33,797 nucleotides of DNA from Tubiluchus corallicola. Taxonomy: Eukaryota; Priapulida; Priapulimorpha; Priapulimorphida; Tubiluchidae. Of this stretch, positions 22,085 to 31,335 are shown piece after piece. Both the position numbers and the translations under genes were made by a program. Where the stretch lies: positions 166,001 through 199,797 of the forward strand of contig JAQGDQ010000426.1 in assembly GCA_030141605.1 (NCBI GenBank), given 5' to 3'. How positions within the stretch are numbered: the stretch's first letter is position 1; each line of letters opens with the position of its first letter. The notes under the pieces were generated by a model. It saw only the letters and a list, made by a program, of their open reading frames with translations. It made no database searches and had not been told where the DNA came from.

Positions 22085-23110
22085 TTGATAAGATAGTGTA
22101 AAGCGAAGCGAAGCAAAGTATAGTGAAGTAAAGTTAAGTTAAATAAAGTAAAATAGAGTAGAGTAGAGTAGAGAGGAGTGGAGTGGAGTGGAGTGGAGTG
22201 GAGTGGAGTGGAGCGGAGGAGAGGAGAGGAGAGGACAGGAGAGGAGGGCAGATTAGAGTAGAGTAGAGCAGAGTAGAGTAGAGTGGAGTGGAGTGGAGTG
22301 GAGTGGAGTGGAGTGGAGTGGAGTGGAGTGGAGTGGAGTGGAGCGGAGCGGAGCAGAGGAGAGGAGAGGAGAGGAGAGGAGAGGATTGGATAGGATAGGA
22401 TAGGATAGGATAGGATAGGAGAGGAGAGGAGAGGAGAGGAGAGGAGAGGAGAGTAGAGTAGAGTAGAGTAGAGTAGAGTAGAGTAGAGTAGAGTAGAGTA
22501 GAGTAGAGCAGAGCAGAGCAGAGCAGAGCAGAGCAGAGCAGAGCAGAGCAGAGCAGAGCAGAGTAGAGCAGAGCAGAGCAGAGCAGAGCAGAGCAGAAAT
22601 GTTCTGTAAACAAAGTAAAGCAACGTAAAACAAAGCAAAGTTATGTAATGTCAAGTCAAGTCAAGTCAAGTCAAGTCAAGTCAAGTCAAGTCAAGTCAAG
22701 TCAAGTCAAGTCAAGTCAAGTCAAGTCAGGTCAGGTCAGGTCAGGTCAGGTCAGGTCAGGTCAGGTCAGGTCAGGTCAGGTCAGGTCAGGTCAGGTCAGG
22801 TCAGGTCAGGTAAGGTAAGGTAAGGTAAGGTAAGGTAAGGTAAGGTAAGGTAAGGTAAGGTAAGGTAAGGTAAGGTAAGGTAAGGTAAGGTAAGGTAAGG
22901 TAAGGTAAGGTAAGGTAAGGTAAGGTAAGGTAAGGTAAGGTAAGGTAAGGTAAGGTAAGGTAAGGTAAGGTAAGGTAAGGTAAGGTAAGGTAAGGTAAGG
23001 TAAGGTAAGGTAAGGTAAGGTAAAGTAAAGTAAAGTAAAGTAAAGTAAAGTAAAGTAAAAGTAGAGTAAAGCAATGTAAAACAAAGCAAAGTAAAGCAAA
23101 ATAAAGCACA
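22085..23110. repeat. About 1 kb of changing pentanucleotide arrays
   Basis: A degenerate lead-in is followed by blocks of GAGTG, GAGGA, GAGTA, GATAG and GAGCA pentamers (about 22160-22596), then a short linker. After this come exact blocks: TCAAG at 22651-22725 (15 units), TCAGG at 22726-22810 (17), TAAGG at 22811-23020 (42, apparently perfect) and TAAAG from 23021 (about 7), with a degenerate tail. The 5-bp phase is kept across the block switches in the second half. Leu-Ser-rich and Leu-Pro-Tyr-rich frames here are artefacts. TAAGG is not the TTAGG telomere repeat on either strand. Confidence 0.97.
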
Positions 23111-23523
23111 GTAAATAATTTGTTCTTACTCAACTGATATGAAAGGGTCAACTAATTCATCGCATTCATTATCTGATTTCATTTAAATACATATTCAGCA
23201 TCCATTATACGGGAGCCCTCATCGGTGCAAACTATAATTTACTTTTGCACATAAAATACGTAAAACTGTGACATAATTGACTAAAATAAATTACATAAAT
23301 TTAATAAGCCTGTGCAATATTTCACCATATGTAAAATGTAGACAGGATGAACTGTAAAGCGCCCTTCCACTCGCAGATTAGTTGAAATAGCATGATTATT
23401 ATAGATTGTTTATTATAAAATACTTCATTAAATCAAAGTATTTAACAGTCTGCCCATAAAGATGGTTTCACTTCACGGTGTATGGCTTAAGGACAATCAA
23501 CGAACTGCTATTATTGTCATCGT
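23111..23523. other. No feature recognised
   Basis: AT-rich intergenic-looking sequence. Confidence 0.4.
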
Positions 23524-24136
23524 TTAAAGAAAAACTGGATCCAATCCTAAACTGTAGGTCTAAGCAATATGCTCTTTAAAATATTGATAGGGATATTATT
23601 TTTTTAAAAATGACTTGCGTGAAAAAATTATCACCTCCGAATTGGAATTTCGTGTTCCCTGTTCTTCATTGTTACGCGCATTTCGCTATTCGTTAGTTAG
23701 ATGGGCACTAGCGCCTGCATTTCGGAAAAGCGTTGCATTAAAACCAGGTGCTGTGCCACTTAGTTCAGAGCTGTTCGTTTGTGACGTAATGTACACGTTC
23801 GAGAGCTCATGCACGAGCACAGCGGTAAATTTCAATTTCAATTTTGATCTTAAAATTTGCCTAGTTTTAGTACAACACACTGAATACCTTACAGTAGTGC
23901 TGTATTTCGATTTTCGCTTTCACAAACACGTGCAACACGCTCATGGAACGTTTGTGCAGTTGAAAATTATGTTCAGTTGTGATGTCTTCAATAGCTGGGC
24001 TAGCCCGCCGCAAAATTATCAGATAATTCAATTATCAGAAACGATTTTGCATTATTATATGTGTTAAACTGTAAACATTTTACCCTGCTTCAAAATGGGG
24101 TAGAATATGAAAAATCGACCCGTTTTGCTTTAAAAC
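23524..24136 (+). repeat. Dispersed ~600-bp repeat, copy A
   Basis: It aligns with 28831-29460 in the same orientation. Shared blocks include CTCTTTAAAATATTGA, CTGCATTTCGGAAA, GTACAACACACTGAATA and ATTATCAGAAA. It holds a 150-codon open frame (23615-24067) that I do not recognise. The second copy does not visibly keep that frame, so it is not treated as a gene. No terminal inverted repeats or target duplication were found. Class unknown. Confidence 0.8.
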
Positions 24137-24903
24137 ACCGTCAGAACAATGACTGGCAGCTAATTAGGCGAAAAGTATGTATGTTAAACGGCCGAAATTA
24201 AACAACACTGGACCTTCTTAGTAAATAAACTGCCAAATCTATTATTTAGCATAGATTACCAATTGCTCGATGCAGACTGCTATCACGCACTCTGTCACTT
24301 GACTTCCGTGTTTTTATTAATTCATCATTAATATGTTAGTCGAAACTATTTCATTATAATTAAGCATAATGATGATGTCTTGCCTATTTTTTGTACCACA
24401 TTTCACTTTAAAATGGAATATGATGACATCTTGCCTATTTCTTGTATCAGATTTCACATTAAAATGAAATACGCTGCAAATATTTGTATCATTAAATTAA
24501 ATTTTAAATTTCACTTACCAGCTTGTTAAACGACGCCCTAAAATTAGAATTAAACCTGTCCACCTTTCTGCAAAATAAAATACCGTGAATCGAATAGCCC
24601 AAATTAATGCTGACTGGCAGAATACTGTATGTTTAATTTTTCTTTTAATAGATGGCGATACCATGCGATTAGGAATCAGAACCATCACTGCGCTCTCAAA
24701 CTGTGCAAAATTACGGAGAAACTGCGGGTAAAAATAAACGAAAGACAATAAAAGGATGGGCGTGGAAATACTGACCGTTAAAGTGAACAGAAGAAAAAAG
24801 GAGGAGAGAAAAGAGCAATAACTAAAAGCAAACAAGGCTCTAGAACATTAAGACTTATTTGAGCAACAACAGCTGTTCCATCCAGCATCTTACCCATTAA
24901 ATG
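24137..24903. other. No gene recognised
   Basis: AT-rich. A short internal duplication repeats GATGATGTCTTGCCTATTT at about 24370 and, slightly changed, at about 24421. Minus-strand frames near 24.5-24.8 kb lack any supporting motif. Confidence 0.4.
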
Positions 24904-25108
24904 ATCTACTGCTACCACTTTGAAATATCGCCAGCATTGCCACTTCGGAATGCACTTTTCCCCGCCAGATGTCAGCAGTAAATCAAGCAACCACCAGCAG
25001 CTGATGGCATCTTCCGAGGAGGAATGGGAAAGGGCGAAGAAGGCAGCTGCAGAAGTCTTGCACCTTGCACCTGCTGGTTCTGTTCGCAGCAACAATTGAG
25101 GCACCACA
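24904..25108 (+). CDS. Possible terminal coding exon, unknown protein
   Basis: A GC-richer patch is open on the plus strand from after TGA 24902 to TGA at about 25098. A plausible acceptor (GCACTTTTCCCCGCCAG at about 24973) would give an exon starting in a polar segment (DVSSKSSNHQQLMASSEEEW) and an amphipathic stretch (ERAKKAAAEVLHLAPAG). A GTAAGT donor lies just after, at about 25109, usable by another open frame. The opposite strand is also open (24778-25125). Composition alone can do this in a GC-rich patch, so the exon is tentative. Confidence 0.28.
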
Positions 25109-26090
25109 AGTAAGTGTGCTTTCACCGTTTCTATATATGTTTTTCATCGAAAATTCAGCGCACAATCGCAAAGAAACTTGAATTATTCGGCGCACAGTTT
25201 GAGCTAATAATCTCGAGTGAGGATGAGCAAAACAAAGTTGCTGACAGTGTTTATTTTCGTCTAAGCTGCACATTCCTTTAGCAGCTGAAACCATTGAAAA
25301 AAACCGATTAGGAGGCTGATGTCTGAAACCGAAACTTTTAACAAAGAAACGTTTCGGAATTTTTAAAAGGTAAAAATTTCAAAATTTTTCATAAATCGTT
25401 TAATTTTGCTTGCCAGCTTTGTTAGCACAAGTAATAATATCAGAGAAGCGGTAATTTTTATATTTAGTGTTTCTTTGTGATCTGCAAACTAAATTATTAT
25501 TTTTGTTTTTATTGGTTTAGTGGAGTTCCATGAGCTTAAGTTTTAGTTATCCATCTACAACTGACTGTTTCTATTGTCATTTTGTACCATGACTGTATTA
25601 CAAAGATTTCCACTAATAATTGAAGCCGCCGGTGAATGAAATAATTATGACTTAGTATTATAGTATTGTACTATAGCATAATATTACATAGTGTAGTATT
25701 ACAGTATATTATTATGTTGTATTATATTATAGAATTACAGTATAAACTTGCTGTATTATCAATATAAGTAATTAAGAAAATGTTCTATGCAAAGAGGCGC
25801 TATCTAATGATTAAACTTGCAAAACCAATAATGTCATTAATTTTACATACAGAAGTACTACGGTGTAGATAGCAATAGTTATTCATTCTAGCAAAAAACA
25901 TTAATTAATTAATATCTATTTATTAAGTAAAAGACACGTTTATTCATTCTAACTTTTATGTAAGTACAGATAAAAGCTAGAAAGAATAATTATATCGAAA
26001 ACAAGAGATCGAGTTTAAATTGAAATTGGCCTATGATTCTAAGTCTTACGGCTACAGAACCAAACAAACTGTCTGTATATTGCCTCCAAT
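25109..26090. other. No feature recognised
   Basis: Very AT-rich (TATTATAG-like runs at about 25650-25760) with no coding or repeat structure beyond low complexity. Confidence 0.45.
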
Positions 26091-26140
26091 ATTACATATC
26101 TATTTAGCATATATATATATATACTAAATAGATATGTAAT
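26091..26140. other. AT-rich palindrome used as insertion target
   Basis: ATTACATATCTATTTAG (26091-26107) is the exact inverse of CTAAATAGATATGTAAT (26124-26140), around a TA-rich loop. The right arm is also the left target duplication of the RTE-derived element, and it recurs at 26644-26660. Confidence 0.9.
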
Positions 26141-26660
26141 CTTCTTCTTCTTCTTCTTGCCAGCTTTTCCCTATTCGGGGTCGCCGTTGTGAATGAGTCT
26201 TCTCCACGCATGCCTGTTGTTGACCATCTCTTCATTTATGTCTTCCCTTCCCACATCATCTTCACCGACTCTTCTTTTCAGGTGTCCATACCATCGCAAT
26301 CTTGCCAGGCTTCCACTACTTTTACTGTTCCTCTGATATTATTATTTCTAATTTTATCTCTTCTTGTTATTCCCACCATCCATCTCAACATCCTCATCTC
26401 CACCACACCCATTTTCTTCTCTTCGGTCTTCTTTAGAGAAGCTGCTTCCGGCCCATAGATTAGAGCGGGTCTGACCACTTCTTTGTGGACTTTACCTTTA
26501 AGGTCTCACCGACTCATTCATAGAAGGTTTTGGCGCAGTTTTTACAGGCGGATGCCCTTCCTGACCCTAACCCTCCCTATTTATCCGGGCTTGGGACCGA
26601 CACTGAGTTGGACCGGCTTGCCTCCCCCCCAGTGGCTGGGTTACTAAATAGATATGTAAT
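26122..26660 (-). mobile_element. 501-bp RTE-derived non-autonomous retroelement with 19-bp target duplication
   Basis: The element lies at 26141-26641, minus strand. It is flanked by perfect 19-bp repeats TACTAAATAGATATGTAAT at 26122-26140 and 26642-26660. From its 5' end (about 26640) it has the ACCCAGCCACTGGGGG head shared with the 159-bp element at 15.9 kb. Next is the tail end of an RTE-type ORF with an internal deletion and frameshift. It ends GCTGGCAAGAAGAAG with a six-unit AAG-type tail. The intact target duplication means the whole 501-bp unit, already defective, inserted as one piece and must have been mobilised in trans. Confidence 0.88.
26171..26502 (-). pseudogene. RTE-clade ORF2 C-terminal remnant
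   Basis: Minus-strand reading from about 26502 gives KVHKEVVRPALIYGPEA, KKTEEKKMGVVEMRMLRWM and GITRRDKIRNNNIRG. After a frameshift near 26300 it gives RWYGHLKRRVGEDDVGRE, and finally RHAWRRLIHNGDPE then TAG (26173-26171). These are landmarks of the C-terminal part of RTE-type retrotransposon proteins (VRPALxYGxE, MLRWMxGxTRxDxIRN, RWYGHxxRR, RWRRLIxxxDP). The Gly/Arg/Pro-rich link and following acidic helix expected between VGRE and the final motif are deleted. The reverse transcriptase core is absent. Confidence 0.88.
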
Positions 26661-27837
26661 ATTAATACTAAATAATATGTAATAATATATATATATATAT
26701 ATTATATATATATATATAGTATAGTATTGTATATATAGTATATGTATGTAATGTACAAGAGCTGCTGTTGCTTTATTATGAAAGCTGCAACTAAGTTTCC
26801 TCACTTTTCGGGCAATCTTAGAGCTGCAGCCATTGTTCAATAATAAATCACAAATTTATTCATGCTGTTACGTATCAGTCTAATGAAAATGCAATCAATT
26901 AAGAGAAATGAATAACAGTAATAAACCGCGGAATTATCAGAAGCAATTTATCATTAATCAGCATAAGATATTCAAGCAATTGTTTTGATTATTGCTTTTT
27001 CTTCCTTCGTTATATTGGCTCTAATCAAACATGTCAGTTTCCGCTCGTGAATCTTCGCTAATTTTGCGCTTAAACAAAGGCAAGTCTTGAGAATACCGAC
27101 AAACAAGTTTTAGTTGCAATTAGGCAGGAAATTCAGCAATGCAGCATTTTTACAAAACGCTGTAGAAAAGAATGAAATGATTGGCATCTTAAAACACTTT
27201 AAGATAATCTAGAAAGCATTTCAATTTATTACACTCTGTCTATAACCTTATAGCTTTGATTCAGTAAAAGCTGCTGGCTTTGAGTTAGATAAACAGACAA
27301 ACACTAGGTAGAATGTTCACGCATTTTAATTTAATTATAAGTGTATTTATACGCAAAATTTGCTATAGTATATATATAGCCTTTGCTAGTCTATATATTA
27401 ATTCTACTGTTATGTTATATATATAAGATTCGAGGTTACAGCTCGGACGACGGCACCATTTGCGGCGATCTAACTGGGCATTTCTTACAAAAGCATAACC
27501 TTATTTAATACACAATTATTGACTTAGTAGAAACGACTTCCCGCATATTTGTAATCAAGGAATATCAAGACTTTTTTATTTTTATTTATGGTAGAATTGC
27601 CTACGTTTTTCAACAAGTTTACAGCACTTCTGCACGACCAGCAAGAAGCACGTGCGTGATAATGAAGCTCTGTGCACTAATATGGCTCATCAAACAGAAT
27701 ATATGATGATAATATAAACCACAAATAATTCTATGCTCTAATTTAATTACAGTAATTAGTTTGCAATCATACCCTACTGCTTGAGTAAACAAAAACTGAT
27801 GAGCTATGCCATATTGAATTTAAGATCTTGCTCACAA
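26661..27837. other. No gene recognised; (TA)n tract at about 26685-26740
   Basis: A TA-rich low-complexity stretch follows the element. The remainder is AT-rich with short frames only. Confidence 0.5.
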
Positions 27838-27840
27838 GGG

Positions 27841-27895
27841 CCTGTTTGGTATGCAGGTCAAACGTTCAAAGCCATTGGTTCAAACCCAGTTTCAC
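27841..27895 (+). ncRNA. tRNA-like Pol III promoter remnant (possible SINE head or tRNA pseudogene)
   Basis: GGTTCAAACCC at 27877-27887 matches the Pol III B box and forms a complete five-pair T-arm (ATTGG/CCAGT) around the TTCAAAC loop. TTTGGTATGCAGG, about 25-30 bases upstream, is a loose A-box match. A T run follows at 27900-27907. No acceptor stem pairs, so this is not an intact tRNA gene. Confidence 0.35.
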
Positions 27896-27907
27896 GTCTG
27901 TTTTTTT

Positions 27908-28628
27908 CACGTGTTTTCTCTGTCAGATTTGCATTTAAATGTAAACTCATCATGTGTTAATTCATTAATAATTGCTGGACAGTTGAAATAACATTACATA
28001 GATTCGTAATTACGTAATTTCAAAATTATATAATTACACAGTTTAAATATGTAACAGTGTATATTGCCACTTGAACTTAAATTGTGTGTGTACGTGTTGT
28101 TAACACTATGTACAATTATCATATGACACATACGATATAAATGCATTACAAAAATCCATTAAAAAGCACGCATATGTGAAAAACACAAATAAGAAAAACA
28201 CAAAAGTAGAATACAAATAAGATAAACAACAATGGCTGAATGCAGTAGCAATAATTTATCAACATAAGAAAAATTTATATCGATCATTTCTTAGTAAAAC
28301 CATTTTCGGTTTTTACTGCTTCAGTTCAATTTTGCTCTGCTATATTGAGCAATAACTATATTATTGTCGTAATGCAGTTAGCAACATATTGCGTGACCCC
28401 ATCTTGCTCAGGCCAAAAGACGCTTAACAAAGATAGTTAATTCATGTTATAAAAGCGCCACAATGTACTTTATTCGAGCTCTGGAATTTAGCGCAGTGAC
28501 GTCTTATAGAAATTGTTCACAGATTCTCCAGCCCACAGAATTTGCTGTCAAGATGCACAAGTGACGCTGAAATGATTATTATATAAGCAACACCCACTCT
28601 GTTAAATTGTTGGACATTTTAACTGATC
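27908..28628. other. No feature recognised
   Basis: AT-rich sequence without long frames or clear repeats. Confidence 0.4.
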
Positions 28629-28730
28629 TTAAGACAAAACCAGACCTAATCCTAAAGTGTAGGTCAAAATAATCTGCTCTTTAAAATATTGAAAAAAAAC
28701 ATAATATTTTTTTAATATTTTTTCTTTGTA
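28629..28730 (+). repeat. Dispersed ~600-bp repeat, fragment C (left end only)
   Basis: CCAGACCTAATCCTAAAGTG, then GTAGGTCAAAATAATCTGCT and CTTTAAAATATTGA, match the first ~95 bp of copies A and B. It lies about 200 bp upstream of copy B in the same orientation, so the left end is present twice here. Confidence 0.75.
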
Positions 28731-28830
28731 GAGTTTTGATATTGTTTTTAAGTTTGATATTGGTTTGTGATAAAAGAAGATTTCATTTACGTAAACGCTT
28801 AACGCTTGAACATAGGAAGCTCTGCTCAGC

Positions 28831-29460
28831 TTAAAGCAAAGCCGGACCCAATCTTAAACTGCAGGTCAAAACAATCTACTCTTTAAAATATTGAAAACAA
28901 ACATAATATTCTTTCAAAAATGACTTACGTGAAAGAATTATTACTACACAAACAGACTTTCACGTCTCCGCCACTAGTTCTTCACTGTTACATGCGTTTC
29001 ACCATTTGCTAGTTAGAAGGACACTAGCTCCTGCATTTCGGAAACGCATTGCACAAAAACAGGTGCTGTACCTCTCAGTTCAGATGCGTTAGTTTCTGTT
29101 GGAACCACATACGTTCGACAGCTCATGTGTGACCACAGCGGCAAATTTGAAATTTGAATATTTATCTTTAAACTTGCCTAGTTTCAGTACAACACACTGA
29201 ATATCTTACAGTAGCACTGTACTTCAATGTTCTCCTTCACAAACACAAACTCTTCCGCAACACGCTCACGGAATATTTTTGCTGTTGATAATTATGTTGG
29301 TTTGTGATGTCATCAATTGTTGTGTTCGCCTGCCGTTAATTAAGTTTTTAATCTATTATCTAATTATCAGAAATGCTTTTGCAGTATTAATTGTGTTAAA
29401 ATGTATACTTTTTATCGGACTTGAATAACTATATGAAAAATCATCCCGTCTTCCTTTAAA
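28831..29460 (+). repeat. Dispersed ~600-bp repeat, copy B
   Basis: Co-linear with 23524-24136 from CCCAATCTTAAACTGCAGGT to GAAAAATCATCCCGTCTTCC. The right end abuts the left arm of the palindrome at 29458, so the two may share a boundary or one may have inserted at the edge of the other. Confidence 0.8.
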
Positions 29461-29950
29461 TTATGGAGATGCGAATCCACAGGCGAATTTGAAAAGAAAG
29501 GACAATGCCCTAACAGTCAACTCATTAGGGAGAAGCATAGGATTTAAACTCGACTCAGTTCAGTTAAACCATGGAACAATCTAATTGTGCACTGCCATAC
29601 AAAACACAAAATTTTAAAAGCCACTCTCCATCAAGTTAGCAGAGTAATATGGTGCTCGTAAAATAATCATTTCAGTAAAAAACTCCAAAAACACCTTTGT
29701 CCATAACAGGTAATATGCTCTACAAAAGGAACTAGCTACCTACTACCTAACCCAAATGACAAAGATTTACTACCTTGACGGACATTGGCCTTTAAACTTT
29801 GTTTTGTATGGCAGTGCACAATTAGATTGTTCCATGGTTTAACTGATCTGAGTCGGGTTCAAATCCTGCGGTTCCTTCTCCACTAAGTTGACTGTTAGCG
29901 CATTGTTTTGTCTTTTCAAATTCGCCTGTGGATTCGGATCCCCATAATTT
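29458..29950. repeat. 493-bp imperfect palindrome (153-bp inverted arms, 187-bp spacer)
   Basis: The left arm (29458-29610) and right arm (29798-29950) are inverted copies at roughly 85-90% identity by eye, with only small offsetting indels. Shared blocks include CGAATCCACAGGCGAATTTG, CTAACAGTCAACT and TTAAACCATGGAACAATCTA. The right arm reads GTCGGGTTCAAATCCTGC on the plus strand, a B-box-like T-arm; the left arm has a degraded version on the minus strand. It may be a foldback transposon or two tRNA-derived SINEs inserted head to head. No flanking target duplication was found. Confidence 0.85.
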
Positions 29951-29995
29951 ATCTCTGAAGCTTAGAACCTCTAGTTTTTACAAGCCCTCCAAACA

Positions 29996-30638
29996 GATGA
30001 TGAAGACAAGCAGCTCAGCTGCAGAGCATTTGTGTACCAAGCCCAAGCATTTAATCCTGATTTGTTACCAAACATCCATCAGCATCTTCCTTAACAAAGT
30101 CTGCCCTCAAATTAATTGCAAATTCTTAAGCAAGTCGGCAGATTTGACAGATGTCAGTAAATTTGGTAGACTTACTGCTTAGCAACTAGAAAATGGTCCA
30201 GACATTGTCGATTTTTAATTAAAGAAACTCTTAAGGCGTGATTACCAGCATGTTTTAGTCACGTGACTGGTAAATGTCAGTTAAGGTAGTGCAAGATGAG
30301 ATGCTGTCGTCTACTGGGTTGGCATTGAGGCTCTTACTTCAGGTGCGGTCAAGCCAGACAATGTGATTTTTGCAGGCACAGAGTCTGGAGACATAGAAGA
30401 AATGTTTCATGTATCTCAGATGCACTTTAAAGGGCTGTTTGTGCCTTCTATGAAAAAGTGTGGCACGTACGTGTGATATGTGGAAGATTTCATAAATCCT
30501 CTATACTGTAGTTTTGTGCTTACGGTGTCCTACACAGCAATTGTACGAGAAATAGCAGCGCGTCCCTGCAAATGTGAAACAAAAATGCCCAAACTTCGCA
30601 AGCAGGACGGGGTAGTAGATCCAAGTGTTAGTACGTAG
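29996..30638 (+). pseudogene. Decayed coding region of unknown family
   Basis: The segment from 30303 reads VVYWVGIEALTSGAVKPDNV, then IFAGTESGDIEEMFHVSQMH and FKGLFVPSMKKCGTYV. After a single in-frame TGA (30474-30476) it continues without break as YVEDFINPLYCSFVLTVSYT and so on to TAG 30636-30638. Upstream, ATG 30274 starts MSVKVVQDE in a frame one base off, so one indel near 30298 would join them. Another coding-like stretch (DDEDKQLSCRAFVYQAQAFN) runs from about 29997 after a possible acceptor (CCAAACAG) and stops at TAA about 30093. A GTACGT donor-like site at about 30466 makes an exon reading possible too. I do not recognise the protein; mobile-element origin is as likely as a host pseudogene. 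Confidence 0.4.
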
Positions 30639-30704
30639 CGTAAACTAAAAGCTTCAACTCGTGTTTTATTACAATGCAAAAGCAGCAGGCACATATATTA
30701 GGTT

Positions 30705-30881
30705 AAGTAAGTGAGTGAGTGAGTGAGTGAGTGAGTGAGTGAGTGAGTGAGTGAGTGAGTGAGTGAGTGAGTGAGTGAGTGAGTGAGTAAGTGAGTAAGT
30801 GAGTAAGTGAGTAAGTGAGTAAGTGAGTAAGTGAGTAAGTGAGTAAGTGAGTAAGTGAGTAAGTGAGTAAGTGAGTAAGTG

Positions 30882-30933
<52 letters not shown>
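30705..30933. repeat. Tetranucleotide array: GTGA, then alternating GTGAGTAA, then GTAA
   Basis: Three zones with the 4-bp phase kept: pure GTGA (about 30709-30787), strict alternation GTGA/GTAA (about 30788-30887), and pure GTAA (about 30888-30933). On the minus strand it follows GGTCAATAAATTAC, so it is probably an expanded tail of a retroelement lying to its right. Confidence 0.95.
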
Positions 30934-30934
<1 letters not shown>

Positions 30935-31335
30935 TTTATTGACCAAGAACTATGATTGCACTATGATCAGGGTAGATGCACGGAAAATAACACAGTAAGT
31001 TGGCCCAAAATTTTCTCCAAAACACTGATACATTGACGAACGTAAAAATGTTAAAATGGCATTAAGCAGAGTGTAGAAATATAATTAACATAATTATTTT
31101 TCATTATATTATCAGTCCAACAAGAAACAGAGATTATTGAGCAAAACATTTAAGGCACGAATGAATATAGTCCACAACAATTTGGTTACTATTATGCCTG
31201 AATATAGAGCTGATGGATGCCACATCAATATTAGAAAACCGAGGTACAGTTTGATAGTCAATATTAATAGTTTGATAGTCAATATTAATTAATTAATCCC
31301 ATGATCTTCTATGCGCTCGCCAAATTGTCACATAT
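30934..31335 (-). other. Possible retroelement 3' UTR next to the tetranucleotide tail; otherwise nothing recognised
   Basis: Minus-strand sequence ends AATAAATTAC immediately before the TTAC-type repeats, the same arrangement as near 12.7 kb. TTTGATAGTCAATATTAA is duplicated in tandem at about 31250-31290. No coding part is seen. Confidence 0.3.

Noticed and set aside
22811-23020. TAAGG array as telomeric repeat
   Set aside because: The arthropod telomere unit is TTAGG/CCTAA; TAAGG/CCTTA is not equivalent in any phase or strand.
22066-23151. Leu/Ser/Thr/Pro-rich frames of up to 190 codons, resembling a repetitive secreted protein
   Set aside because: All arise from pentanucleotide arrays, and three frames are open at once with period-5 peptides.
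23615-24067. 150-codon frame as a gene
   Set aside because: It lies wholly inside a dispersed repeat, and the second copy does not visibly keep the frame open.
29458-29950. Intact tRNA gene in the palindrome arm
   Set aside because: Only a T-arm-like segment is present; the A box is at the wrong distance and no acceptor stem pairs.
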